A stretch of 64,000 bases of DNA from Sciscionella marina DSM 45152 (GTDB lineage Bacteria; Actinomycetota; Actinomycetes; Mycobacteriales; Pseudonocardiaceae). Shown here in pieces: positions 19,644 to 31,433 of this stretch. Position 1 is the stretch's first letter; the number at the start of each line of letters is the position of its first letter. The stretch covers positions 1-64,000 of the forward strand of contig NZ_KB905465.1 of assembly GCF_000379465.1 (NCBI RefSeq), written 5' to 3'. The notes beneath the pieces are model-generated. The model did no database searches. It saw nothing but the letters and a program-made list of their open reading frames with translations, and was not told the origin of the DNA. A program made the position numbers and the translations under genes.

Positions 19644-20006
19644 GTGTCGAACGCACCAGGTGGGCAGGATATTCCGAGCGGGGCCGCCGAGCGGGACCTC
19701 GCCGAAATCCCCAGTGTAGAGGTCATCAGCAGGGCCGCGGTGATGTTGATGTCCTCGGCCGCCGAACGGCTCGGACTCTCCGCCGAGGTGCCGGCCGAAT
19801 CGCCGAGCCGCGACCTGGACGAAGCCCGCAGGCTGATCACCGCGCTCGCCGGCCTGATCACCTCCAGCGCGGAGTACCTCGGCCTGCACGCCGGCCCGTT
19901 GCGCGACGGCCTGCAGTCCCTGCAGCGTTCCTTCCGCGAGGAGTCCGCGGTGCCCGACGAACCGGGCCAGGGGCCTGGCGAGCGCTATACCGGCCCGGTC
20001 TGGTAG
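19644..20006 (+). CDS. DUF1844 domain-containing protein
   Basis: 120 residues. The family core VEVISRAAVMLMSSAAERLGL is exact; the rest is helical (LDEARRLITALAGLITSSAEYLGLHAGPLRDGLQSLQRSF). Function unknown; the family is often encoded next to infC in actinobacteria, as here, divergently. GTG 19644 (MSNAPGGQD) is the best start. Its 3' end overlaps the convergent eIF2B-like gene by 22 nt. Confidence 0.88.
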   Translation: MSNAPGGQDIPSGAAERDLAEIPSVEVISRAAVMLMSSAAERLGLSAEVPAESPSRDLDEARRLITALAGLITSSAEYLGLHAGPLRDGLQSLQRSFREESAVPDEPGQGPGERYTGPVW

Positions 20007-20956
20007 TAGCCGCGCACCCGGTCCGGGGCGAACACACCCCGGTCGGTGCCGATCGCGCCGACCAGTTCCGGCGGGGTGACGTCGAAAGCCGGATAGATGC
20101 CGGTGACCAGCTCGCTCGCGGTGCGCTGCCCAAGCGCGTGCAACACCTCCGCACCGTCCCGGTCCTCCAGCGGTACCTGGGAACCGGTCTCGGTCTGCTC
20201 GTCCGGGGCGAACACGGCGACCGTGTAAGGCACCCCGAAATGCCGCGCGGCGATCGCGAGGCCGAGGGTACCGACCTTGTTGACCACGTGCCCGTCCATG
20301 GTGACCCGGTCGGCGGCGGTCAGCAGCTTGTCGATCCGGCCCTGGCTCATCAGCGCGGCGGGCATGCCATCGGTGACCACAGAGACCTCGATGCCGAGTT
20401 CGGCGACGCTGTGCGCGGTCAGCCGGGCGCCCTGCAGATAGGGCCGGGTCTCGGTGCAGATCACCCGGACCGAGTCGCCGCGTTCGAGGATCGCGCGCAG
20501 CACACCGATCACGTACACATCGCCCCAGCAGTGGGTCAGGATCACATCCCCGTCCGCGAATCGCGCGGCCGCGTGCGCGCCGAGCCGCCGCCCGCGTGCG
20601 TGGAACTCGTCCGCGATCCGGTTCGCCTCGGTGAACATCCGCTCCGGCTCGATCCCGCGCAGCGCGGTCACCGCCTCCCGGATGCCGTTGTTGGTCGGCC
20701 GGGTGGCGAGCAGCCGCTGCGCCGCGGCGTCCAGGGACCGGCCCTGTCCCGCGGCGAGCACCATCGCGCCCGCCGCGGCGAAGAACGGGCCACAGCTCTG
20801 CGTGACCATCTCCTCGATGGCCATCGCGACCTGTTCGACATCCCAGCACTCGACCCAGGTGGTGCGCACCGGGAACCGGCGGCGGTCCAGGATGCGCACC
20901 ACATCGGGCTCGATACGCACGCTGTCCAGCAGCGTGGGCACCGGTAGCGCGGACAT
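19985..20956 (-). CDS. MtnA/eIF-2B-alpha family sugar-phosphate isomerase-like protein
   Basis: 323 residues of the aldose-ketose isomerase fold shared by MtnA, ribose-1,5-bisphosphate isomerase and eIF-2B subunits. Visible signatures: RPTNNGIREAVTAL, ILTHCWGDVYVIGVL, ETRPYLQGARLTAHSVAELG, and the active-site segment DRVTMDGHVVNKVGTLGLAIAARHFGVPY with the conserved aspartate. MtnA usually has GAxAVAADG-type cysteine and aspartate residues; here CWGD replaces the typical N(T/A)GxL-like region, so the substrate is open. It is 2 nt behind ridA in one unit, so a role with amino-acid or sugar-phosphate breakdown is more likely than methionine salvage (no mtnB, mtnC or mtnK nearby). Confidence 0.75.
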   Translation of the reverse strand: MSALPVPTLLDSVRIEPDVVRILDRRRFPVRTTWVECWDVEQVAMAIEEMVTQSCGPFFAAAGAMVLAAGQGRSLDAAAQRLLATRPTNNGIREAVTALRGIEPERMFTEANRIADEFHARGRRLGAHAAARFADGDVILTHCWGDVYVIGVLRAILERGDSVRVICTETRPYLQGARLTAHSVAELGIEVSVVTDGMPAALMSQGRIDKLLTAADRVTMDGHVVNKVGTLGLAIAARHFGVPYTVAVFAPDEQTETGSQVPLEDRDGAEVLHALGQRTASELVTGIYPAFDVTPPELVGAIGTDRGVFAPDRVRGYYQTGPV

Positions 20957-20958
20957 GC

Positions 20959-21336
20959 TCAGTCGAGCACCGCGAGCGCGTCGATCTCCACCAGGATCCC
21001 CGGGTTCAGCCCGGTGTACACGGTGGTGCGCGCCGGGAAGGGCTCGGTGACGTACTCGGCGAAGGCGGCGTTCATCTCGGCGAAGTGCCCGGGATCGGTG
21101 AGGTAGACGCGCAGCATGAGCACGTCGTCGATGCTGGCCCCGGCCTCGGCGAGCAGCGTGCTGACATTGGCGAAGGCCTGCCTGGTCTGTGCGTCCACGG
21201 AATCCCCGACGAGGGTGCCCGAGGGATCGAAACCGACCTGCCCGGAGATCTGCAGCATGTTCCCCTTGCGCACGGCCGGGGAGTACTTCGCCGCGGGGGA
21301 CGGTGCGTTCGGGCTGGAGAATGCCTGCTTGGCCAT
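20959..21336 (-). CDS. RidA family enamine/imine deaminase
   Basis: 125 residues. RidA (YjgF) hydrolyses reactive enamines such as 2-aminoacrylate released by PLP-dependent deaminases. The family signature MLRVYLTDPGHFAEMNAAFAEY and the C-terminal FPARTTVYTGLNPGILVEIDALAV are present, including the arginine that binds the substrate carboxylate. Divergent from the D-serine-deaminase-like gene with a 39-nt gap: a chemically sensible neighbour, since such deaminases release aminoacrylate. Followed directly by the eIF2B-like gene. Confidence 0.93.
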   Translation of the reverse strand: MAKQAFSSPNAPSPAAKYSPAVRKGNMLQISGQVGFDPSGTLVGDSVDAQTRQAFANVSTLLAEAGASIDDVLMLRVYLTDPGHFAEMNAAFAEYVTEPFPARTTVYTGLNPGILVEIDALAVLD

Positions 21337-21375
21337 CGGGTGAATACCTCCGCTATTGCCGATCATTGCACAGTG

Positions 21376-22689
21376 ATGGTAAAGACGGACAACGTGACGA
21401 TCACACCCGGGACAATCGACCCGAACGCCCTTGCCGAAGCCGACGAGCTCCCCGTCGACTGGCGGCACAAGGGAATGCCACCCGCCGCGTCCGGCACGAG
21501 TATCGCAGCATTCGCCGCCGAACGGCCCGATATTTTCGCCGACGGGTTCCACTCCCCGCTGCTGGTGCTGGACGACGCGGCCATGCGGCACAACGTGGAT
21601 GTGCTCGCCCGGCTCGCGGACGCGCGCGGGATCGCGCTCGCCCCGCACGGCAAGACGACCATGGCACCGCGGCTGTTCGAACGTCAGCTGCGGGCCGGTG
21701 CCTGGGGTATCACCGCGGCCACGTTCAGCCAGGTCCGGGTGTACCGCGCGTTCGGGGTTTCCCGGGTGCTGCTGGCCAACCAGCTCGTGGATCCGGTGGC
21801 CATCGCCTGGATCGCGGCCGAGTCCGCGCGCGATCCCGGCTTCGAGTTCAGTTGTTTCCTCGACTCCCCCGCCGGGATCGAGATCGCCGAGAACGCGCTC
21901 GCGGGCACGGATTTCCAGCTGCCGGTGCTGATCGAACTCGGCGGCACGGGCGGGCGGACCGGGGTCCGGGATGTGGCGGCCGCGGTCGAGCTCGCGCAGG
22001 CGGTGGCCGCCTCGCCCGCGCTGCGGCTGGCCGGGGTCGGTGGTTACGAGGCCGCGCTCGCGCACGGCGCCGAGGCCGATGCGTTGTCCACTGTGGATGG
22101 TTATCTGCGCGCGCTGCGGGAGCTCGTCGACCGGTGTGCCACGCTGTTCCCGGGACAGGTGCTGGTCACCGCGGGCGGGAGCGCCTACTTCGATCAGGTC
22201 GCCGAGGTGCTCACCGAGCCGTGGCCCGCCGGGCTCGAGGTGCTCCCGGTGCTGCGCAGCGGGGCGTACCTGACCCACGATTCCGGTTTCTACGAAGGAC
22301 TTTCCCCGCTCGGCGCGCATCAGCGACTGGCCGGATACGAGCGGCTACGGCCCGCGATGCGATTGTGGGCCCGGGTCAGCTCGAAACCGGACGCGGATCT
22401 GGCCCTGCTCACCCTCGGGCGCCGGGATGTGTCCTTCGACCAGGGCCTGCCGAGCGCCGAGGTGATCCGCAGAGAGGGCAAGACCGTTCCGCTTTCCGGG
22501 GTCACCGTCACCAAACTCAACGATCAGCACGCCTACTGCGCCCTCGATCCGGGCGCCGACATCCGGGTCGGTGACTGGATCGGGCTCGGTGCCTCGCATC
22601 CGTGCACCGTGTTCGACAAGTGGCAGCTGATCCCGGTACTCGATACCGATGGGGCGACCGTGCTCGAGTTCGTCCGGACCTACTTCTGA
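21376..22689 (+). CDS. D-serine-deaminase-like PLP enzyme (DSD1/alanine racemase fold)
   Basis: 437 residues. Fold type III PLP enzyme: the N-terminal barrel carries the PLP lysine in ALAPHGKTTMAPRLFERQ, and the C-terminal beta domain ends with the metal-binding DWIGLGASHPCTVFDKW, the H-x-C arrangement of eukaryotic-type D-serine dehydratases. These Zn/PLP enzymes deaminate D-serine or D-threonine-type substrates. First gene of a unit with the D-aminoacylase (2-nt gap), a permease and a lactonase-like protein. Start ATG 21376 (MVKTDNVTIT); GTG six codons later is possible. Exact substrate not determinable. Confidence 0.85.
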   Translation: MVKTDNVTITPGTIDPNALAEADELPVDWRHKGMPPAASGTSIAAFAAERPDIFADGFHSPLLVLDDAAMRHNVDVLARLADARGIALAPHGKTTMAPRLFERQLRAGAWGITAATFSQVRVYRAFGVSRVLLANQLVDPVAIAWIAAESARDPGFEFSCFLDSPAGIEIAENALAGTDFQLPVLIELGGTGGRTGVRDVAAAVELAQAVAASPALRLAGVGGYEAALAHGAEADALSTVDGYLRALRELVDRCATLFPGQVLVTAGGSAYFDQVAEVLTEPWPAGLEVLPVLRSGAYLTHDSGFYEGLSPLGAHQRLAGYERLRPAMRLWARVSSKPDADLALLTLGRRDVSFDQGLPSAEVIRREGKTVPLSGVTVTKLNDQHAYCALDPGADIRVGDWIGLGASHPCTVFDKWQLIPVLDTDGATVLEFVRTYF

Positions 22690-22691
22690 TC

Positions 22692-24269
22692 ATGGAGCGG
22701 ATCTTCGGCTCGGCCACGGTCATCGACGGAACGGGCGCGGACCGTTATCAGGCGGATGTGGTGCTGTCCGACGGCCGGATCGCGGAGGTCGCCGCACCCG
22801 GAACCCGGCACGGCGCGAACCTGATCGACGCCACGGGATTGGTGCTGTGCCCGGGGTTCGTCGATATGCACGCGCACTCGGATCTGGCGCTGCTCACCGA
22901 ACCCGAGCATCTCGCGAAGGTCTCCCAGGGGGTCACCTGCGATGTGATCGGCCAGGACGGGCTCTCCTACGCGCCCTGCGATGACCGGACCCTTGCCGCG
23001 CTACGCGCCCAGATCGCCGGGTGGAACGGGAACCCGCCGGACTTCGACTTCTCCTGGCGCAGCGTCGGGGAATACCTGGACCGGCTCGACGCGGGGATCA
23101 CGATCAACGCGGCGTACCTGGTGCCGCAGGGAACGGTGCGCATGCTGGGCGTCGGGTTCGACGACCGCGCGGCGAGCGAGGACGAGCTGACCCGGATGCG
23201 CGAGCTGGTCGCGCAGGGCATGGAGCAGGGCGCCTTCGGCTTGTCCTCCGGGCTGACCTACACCCCGGGAATGTATGCCTCCACCGCGGAGCTGATCGCG
23301 CTGTGCGCGGTGGTCGCGGAGCACGGCGGCTATTACAGCCCGCACCACCGCGGGTACGGCGCGCACGCGCTCGGGGCGTACGCGGAGATGGTGGATGTGT
23401 CCACACGTTCGGGCTGCCCGCTGCATCTCGCGCACGCCACGATGAACTTCGACTGCAATGCCGGGCGGGCAGGCGAACTGCTCGCGCTGCTGGACGCGGC
23501 GATCGCCGAGGGCGCGGACATCACCCTGGACACCTATCCGTATCTGCCCGGGGCGACAACGCTGTCCGCGCTGCTGCCGAGCTGGGCGTTCTCCGGCGGG
23601 GTCGAGGACACCCTGGAACGGCTCGCCGATGCGGACACCCGGGAGCGGATCCGGTACGAGATGGAGGAACTCGGTTCGGACGGTTGCCACGGCGTGCCCG
23701 TGGACTGGTCGGCCATCGAGATCAACGGGGCCCAGGACACCTCGCTGGTCGGTGCGAGTGTCGCGGAATCGGCCGCACGCCGTGGGAAAACGCCGAGCGA
23801 ACTGTATTTCGACGTGCTCGTGAGCGAACGGCTCGCCCCGTCCTGCCTGATGCACATCGGCCATGAGGGCAATGTGCGCGCGATCATGCGGCATCCGGCG
23901 CACACCGCGGGCAGCGACGGGCTGCTGCACGGTCCGCGGCCGCACCCGCGCGCCTGGGGCACTTTCCCGCGCTATCTCGGCCACTACTGCCGCGAGCTCG
24001 GCGTGCTCGGCCTCGAGGACTGCGTGCACCACATGACCGGGCGGCCCGCCGCGCGGCTCGGGCTGCGTCATCGAGGCGTGCTCACCGAGGGCGCGGTGGC
24101 CGATCTGGTGCTCTTCGATCCGGAGACGGTCGCGGACCGGGCGGAGTTCGACCGGCCCCGCCAGCTCGCCGCGGGCATCGAGCGGGTGCTCGTCGGCGGG
24201 GTCACGGTGTACACCGAGGGCGCGCACACCGGAGCTTTTCCTGGAAAGGCGTTGCGGCACAACGGATAA
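22692..24269 (+). CDS. N-acyl-D-amino-acid deacylase
   Basis: 525 residues, amidohydrolase superfamily. It removes acyl groups from N-acyl-D-amino acids. The metal-binding HxH is in GFVDMHAHSD; further ligands lie in YYSPHHRGYG, PLHLAHAT and the C-terminal GSDGLLHGPRPHPRAWG with the conserved aspartate, and the last strand region reads GAVADLVLFDPETV. The cysteine that replaces the carboxylated lysine in D-aminoacylases may be the C in QGVTCDVIGQDG. It lies 2 nt after the D-serine-deaminase-like gene, giving a logical deacylate-then-deaminate route. Confidence 0.9.
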   Translation: MERIFGSATVIDGTGADRYQADVVLSDGRIAEVAAPGTRHGANLIDATGLVLCPGFVDMHAHSDLALLTEPEHLAKVSQGVTCDVIGQDGLSYAPCDDRTLAALRAQIAGWNGNPPDFDFSWRSVGEYLDRLDAGITINAAYLVPQGTVRMLGVGFDDRAASEDELTRMRELVAQGMEQGAFGLSSGLTYTPGMYASTAELIALCAVVAEHGGYYSPHHRGYGAHALGAYAEMVDVSTRSGCPLHLAHATMNFDCNAGRAGELLALLDAAIAEGADITLDTYPYLPGATTLSALLPSWAFSGGVEDTLERLADADTRERIRYEMEELGSDGCHGVPVDWSAIEINGAQDTSLVGASVAESAARRGKTPSELYFDVLVSERLAPSCLMHIGHEGNVRAIMRHPAHTAGSDGLLHGPRPHPRAWGTFPRYLGHYCRELGVLGLEDCVHHMTGRPAARLGLRHRGVLTEGAVADLVLFDPETVADRAEFDRPRQLAAGIERVLVGGVTVYTEGAHTGAFPGKALRHNG

Positions 24270-24286
24270 CACACGAGGAGGCCTCC

Positions 24287-25672
24287 ATGGCGGCGGTCGA
24301 CTGGCTCCAGCAATCCACACCGGGTCTGCTTCTGCTCGCCCTGGTGGCCATCGCGGTGCTGCTGTTACTGATCATGAAGTTCGGCATGGAGCCGTTCATC
24401 GCGCTGCTCGTGGTCGGGCTGCTCGTGGCGCTGGCCGCCGGGATCTCGGTGCAGGATCTGGTCGGCACCGCGCAGAAGTCTTCGAATTCCTTACTGGAGA
24501 AGGGATTCGGCTCGATACTAGGGCACATCGCGGTGATCATCGGGCTCGGTACCCTGCTCGGCGCGATCCTGGAGAAATCCGGCGGGGCACGGGTGCTGAC
24601 CAGGGCGCTGCTTCGGCTGTTCGGGCAGAAACGCGCACCGCTCGCGATGGGGCTCGCCGGGTTGATCTTCGGCATCCCGGTGTTCTTCGACATCGGCGTG
24701 TTCGTGCTCGCCCCGCTGGTGTTCGCCGCGGCCCGCCAGGACAAGCGTTCGGTGCTGCTGTTCGCGCTCCCGCTGATCGGCGGGCTGTCCATGACGCACG
24801 CCTTTCTTCCCCCGCACCCGGGCCCGGTCACCGCGGCCGGGCTGCTCGGGGTGGATCTCGGCTGGATCATCGTGATGGGGCTGGCCTGCGGTATCCCGGC
24901 CTGGTTCGCGGCGAGCATCCTGTTCTCCACCTGGCTGGGCAACCGGATGCACCGGCCGGTTCCCGCCGAGGCCGAACTCGCCGAGCAGGACGGCGAGAGC
25001 GAACCGGCGCTGAGCATGGTGTTGCTGCTGATCCTCGTTCCGCTGCTGCTGATCCTGTTCGGCACCTTCGGGAACTTATTGCTGCCCAAGGGATCCACGA
25101 TCGGTGAGGTGGCGACCTTCCTCGGCACGCCAGCGGTGGCGCTGACCATCTCGGTGCTGCTGGCGATGTGGCTGCTCGGGTTCCGCCGCGGGATGGGCAG
25201 CAAGGAGCTGAGCACGCTCACCGCGGCCGCGCTGCGCCCGGTGGCGATGATCCTGCTCGTGGTGGGCGCGGGCGCGTTCTTCGGTGCGGTGCTCGCCGCG
25301 ACCGGGATCGGCAAGGCGGTGGCCGGTTCCCTGGACGCGGCGGGGCTGCCCGTGCTGCTGGCCGCCTATGTGATCAGCTGCGGGCTGCGGATCGCCCAGG
25401 GTTCGGCGACCGTCGCGATCACCACGACGACCGGGATCCTCGCGCCGACGGTGAGCGAGCTGCACTATTCGCAGCCACAGCTGGCCCTGCTCGTGATGGC
25501 GATCTCCTCGGGTTCGATCATCGCCTCGCACGTCAACGACGGCGGGTTCTGGATCGTCTCGCGCTATTTCGGGCTCACCGTCAAGGACACCCTGCGCAGC
25601 TGGACGGTCCTGGAGACGGTGCTGTCCTTGGTGGGTTTCGGCATGGCGGCGTTGTTGAGCGTTTTCGTATAG
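24287..25672 (+). CDS. GntP family permease
   Basis: 461 residues with about 12-14 membrane helices. GntP-family proton symporters carry gluconate, D-serine (DsdX-like) or related small acids. Signature stretches: GFGSILGHIAVIIGLGTLLGAILEKSGGA, FGIPVFFDIGVFVLAPLVF, LPPHPGPVTAAGLLG and the C-terminal SHVNDGGFWIVSRYFGLT. A GAGGAGG SD precedes ATG 24287. In this operon D-serine or N-acyl-D-amino acids are the likely cargo, as for DsdX, though gluconate cannot be ruled out. Confidence 0.9.
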   Translation: MAAVDWLQQSTPGLLLLALVAIAVLLLLIMKFGMEPFIALLVVGLLVALAAGISVQDLVGTAQKSSNSLLEKGFGSILGHIAVIIGLGTLLGAILEKSGGARVLTRALLRLFGQKRAPLAMGLAGLIFGIPVFFDIGVFVLAPLVFAAARQDKRSVLLFALPLIGGLSMTHAFLPPHPGPVTAAGLLGVDLGWIIVMGLACGIPAWFAASILFSTWLGNRMHRPVPAEAELAEQDGESEPALSMVLLLILVPLLLILFGTFGNLLLPKGSTIGEVATFLGTPAVALTISVLLAMWLLGFRRGMGSKELSTLTAAALRPVAMILLVVGAGAFFGAVLAATGIGKAVAGSLDAAGLPVLLAAYVISCGLRIAQGSATVAITTTTGILAPTVSELHYSQPQLALLVMAISSGSIIASHVNDGGFWIVSRYFGLTVKDTLRSWTVLETVLSLVGFGMAALLSVFV

Positions 25673-25714
25673 TTGAGCGGCTGATCCGGCGGCTGTCTGG
25701 AAGGAAGGAACGGC

Positions 25715-26683
25715 GTGGGTACTCCGTGTTACATCGGTGGTTTCACATCCGAGGGCGGGCCGGGGCTCGTCGTGACCGAGCGGGAGGGGCGAACGCTCAC
25801 CGAGCGGGCCCGGATTCCGCTGGAGAATCCGTCCTGGCTGGCCCGGCGCGGTTCGGTGCTGTACGCGGTGCAGGAATCCACGGCGGGCGCGGTGCGGGCG
25901 CTGAGCATCGCCGATCCGTACGCGCCGCAGGTGCTGGGCGCGCAGCTGACCGAGGGCGCCGAGCCGACACACTGCACGGTGCACCGGGACTGGCTGGTGA
26001 GCTCGAACTACGGTTCCGGATCGGTGGCCGTGCACCCGATCGAGGCCGATGGTACATTGGGTGCCCTCAGCGATCTCGTGCAGCACGGTGCGGGCGCGCA
26101 CGCGCACCAGGCACTCGGCGATCCCTCCGGGAACTGGCTGCTGTGCGTGGACATCGGGGTGGACACGGTGTTCGTGTACCGCATCGAGGACGGGAAACTG
26201 CGCGAGCATTCGCGGGCGGTGCTGCCGAAGGGAAGCGGCCCCCGGCATCTGGACTTCCACCCCGACGGCGATCGCGCCTATCTGGTGCACGAATACGAGT
26301 CGACGGTGACCGTGCTCGACTGGGACGCCGGTCCGGGGACCCTGAGCATCGGGAAGAGCGTGAGCACCCGGCAGGGCAGCGGCGGGGACAACTTCCCGGG
26401 GGAGATCACGGTCAGCGAGGACGGCCGGTTCGTGTACGCGAGCAACCGGGGCGACAACACGATCGCCCGGTTCGCCGTCGAGGGGTCCGGGCTGCGGTTG
26501 CTTGACACGGTGCCCGCCACCGGAGACTGGCCGCGTCAGTTCGCGCTCGCCGAGTCCGCGCTCTACGTCGGCAACGAGCGCGGCGGCCAGGTGGTCCGGT
26601 TCGACCGTGATCCGGACAGCGGGGAGCTTTCCGGTCCGCGGCCGGTGTTCGATTGCCCGGGCGTCTCGATGATCCTGCCGTAG
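25715..26683 (+). CDS. Lactonase family (seven-bladed beta-propeller) protein
   Basis: 322 residues of the Pgl-type 6-phosphogluconolactonase/lactonase propeller family: repeated blades with motifs HQALGDPSGNWLLCVDIGVD, GSGPRHLDFHPDGDRAYLVHE and FPGEITVSEDGRFVYASNRGDN. GTG 25715 is preceded by GGAAGGA. Cytoplasmic by lack of signal peptide. Last gene of the D-amino-acid unit (43 nt after gntP); a lactonase next to a GntP-type carrier would also fit sugar-acid use, so the true substrate of the whole cassette is open. Confidence 0.85.
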   Translation: MGTPCYIGGFTSEGGPGLVVTEREGRTLTERARIPLENPSWLARRGSVLYAVQESTAGAVRALSIADPYAPQVLGAQLTEGAEPTHCTVHRDWLVSSNYGSGSVAVHPIEADGTLGALSDLVQHGAGAHAHQALGDPSGNWLLCVDIGVDTVFVYRIEDGKLREHSRAVLPKGSGPRHLDFHPDGDRAYLVHEYESTVTVLDWDAGPGTLSIGKSVSTRQGSGGDNFPGEITVSEDGRFVYASNRGDNTIARFAVEGSGLRLLDTVPATGDWPRQFALAESALYVGNERGGQVVRFDRDPDSGELSGPRPVFDCPGVSMILP

Positions 26684-26698
26684 GCATTGGTCCGGGGG

Positions 26699-27504
26699 TC
26701 ACAGCCGCGCCAGGCGTTCGGCGAGTCCGCTCAGTCCGTCGGCGAGCTCGTCCCGATCGCCGGTGCGCAGCCCGTAGAACACCGCTTCCAGCGCGCCCAG
26801 CCAGGCGTAGTGAGCCAGCCGCTCGACCGGCAGCGGGCGGCCGTATTCCGCGATGAGTTCGGCCGTGCGTTCCGCGCCGGAGTCCAGATAGGGCCCGGTG
26901 AAGTCCTGGACCGGGTCGCCGATGGCCGCGTCCCCGAAGTCGATCAGCGCACCGAGCCTGCCGTCCGCGGTGAGCACGTGTTCTCCGCCGAGGTCCCCGT
27001 GCACGAGCGTGGCCGGGGTCGACCAGTCACCGGCGAAGAACGCGGCGAAGGCCTCCTCGACCGGACCGGCGAGCGCGCCGAGGGTGCCCGCGATCCGGCG
27101 CGCTTCTTCGCGGCGACCCCGGTAGTGGCGCAACCAGGCGCCCAGGTTCGGTCCGGCGTCACAGCAGCGCGCCGCGTGCCCGAGGTCCACATCGTGCAGC
27201 GCGCGCAGGGCCGCGGGCAGGCCGGTCCAGTCGGTGTTCGGTTCGCCGTCGAGCTTGCGGTACACCAGAAGTCCACCGCACAGCAGCGGGCGCGGCACCG
27301 CGAACGGCAGCCGCGGGGCCAGCCAGGGCAGCAGCCGCGCCTGCTTGAGGTGGTTGCGCGCGATCCCGGGCTCCCGGGGCACGAGCACCATCCAGGTCCC
27401 GTCCACCTCGAGGGCGCGGGAATCCCAGCCCTGTCCGCATTCGGTGATCCGCTCGCCCCGGATGCCCAGCGCCCGCAGTACCGGGGCGACCCGTTCGGCC
27501 GGAA

Positions 27505-27508
<4 letters not shown>
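26699..27508 (-). CDS. Aminoglycoside phosphotransferase-like kinase
   Basis: 269 residues of the APH/choline-kinase-like fold. The catalytic loop reads [12 protein letters not shown] (instead of HGDLHxxN: the usual histidine and asparagine are replaced by G and H) and the metal-binding motif is [12 protein letters not shown]. The first lysine of the ATP site is not evident at the N-terminus. Small-molecule kinase activity is possible but substrate unknown. GTG start overlaps the uvrA stop (GTGA), so it is coupled behind uvrA. Confidence 0.8.
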
Positions 27509-30360
<2,852 letters not shown>

Positions 30361-30626
30361 GAAAACCTCCGGACGAAACAGGGAACGAGTCCATGCTAGG
30401 CAGCCCCACCGACAATTTCCGCCGCGCGGGTACCCACAACTCTGCGTAACCGGCTGACCAGCGACTACCGCGAAACGCTCCGGCGGCATATGGTGGAGAG
30501 GTACCCCTCGCGCATACGGTGCCGTCGAGTGCCATCCGGCGTGGACAAATCATGAATTGGTTCTTGAGCACACCCATCCTGACAGCAGGAAACGAAGAGA
30601 CCGCGAACAACGAGAAGGGTGTCCCT
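30361..30626. other. Intergenic region between divergent uvrA and the mycothiol-dependent isomerase-like gene
   Basis: About 266 nt with no supported gene. On the uvrA side the minus strand has GGAGG and a TAGCAT element about 30 nt upstream. On the plus strand an open frame starts at ATG 30552 (MNWFLSTPIL) in frame with the downstream gene, but its residues are not conserved-looking; the better start is GTG 30627. No repeat or riboswitch recognised. Confidence 0.5.
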
Positions 30627-31433
30627 GTGCAGTCCTCCCGACCCGCGAACGTACTGGCCGAGAGCACGGTGGTGCCGATGCCCCGCGACGAGAACGAGAC
30701 CGCGAGCCCGGCCCGGCTCGCACACGCCGGTCTGCGGGCCATCGACGAACTCACTCCCCGGGTCGACGCGGCGGTCGCCGCGATCACCGAGGCGAGCATG
30801 GTCCGGCCGAGCGCGCTGCCCGGCTGGACCAGGGCACACCTGGTCAGCCACCTCGCCCGCAATGCCGATGCCCTGGTCAACCTGCTCACCTGGGCGCGCA
30901 CCGGGATCGAACGGCCCGCCTATGCCTCCGATGAGGACCGGGACGCCGATATCGACGAGGGCGCGCAGCGGCTGGCGCAGGTGATCAAGGAGGATCATCT
31001 CGCCGCCTCCGGCCGGTTCCGCACCGCGGCCGCCGCGATGCCCGACTCCGCGTGGTCGGGTTCGGCCACCAGCCGCCAGGGCGTGGAACTCGGCGGGCAC
31101 CTCGTCCCGTGGATGCGGGTCACCGAACTGTTCGTGCATCTGGTCGACCTCGACCTCGGGCACCGCTTCGCGGACTACGCCGACCTCGGCGAGGAAACCC
31201 TCGACCTGGTGTTGAGCTATGTCGCGCTGACCTACAAGAGCCTCCCCGAGGCCCCGTCGATGCTGCTGCACGCCACCGCCGAGAGCGGTACCCGCGAGCA
31301 CGCCATCGGCACCGCGCCCACCGAGTACGAGATCACCGGGACACCGGCCGAACTGATCGCCTGGCTCACCGGCCGCACGGACGGATCCGCGCTCTCCGGT
31401 GAGATCCCGGCCCTGTCCGGCTGGCTGAAGTGA
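30627..31433 (+). CDS. Mycothiol-dependent maleylpyruvate isomerase family protein
   Basis: 268 residues. DinB-like four-helix MDMPI domain: LRAIDELTPRVDAAVAAITEASM, PGWTRAHLVSHLARNADALVNLLTWA (conserved histidine of the metal site), and HLVPWMRVTELFVHLVDLDLG with the further histidines. The C-terminal domain is the SCP2-like extension seen in the true enzyme. The family uses mycothiol, the actinobacterial thiol; the isomerase reaction itself is not assured. Start GTG 30627 has AAGG 8 nt upstream. It overlaps the MBL gene by GTGA. Confidence 0.85.
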   Translation: MQSSRPANVLAESTVVPMPRDENETASPARLAHAGLRAIDELTPRVDAAVAAITEASMVRPSALPGWTRAHLVSHLARNADALVNLLTWARTGIERPAYASDEDRDADIDEGAQRLAQVIKEDHLAASGRFRTAAAAMPDSAWSGSATSRQGVELGGHLVPWMRVTELFVHLVDLDLGHRFADYADLGEETLDLVLSYVALTYKSLPEAPSMLLHATAESGTREHAIGTAPTEYEITGTPAELIAWLTGRTDGSALSGEIPALSGWLK

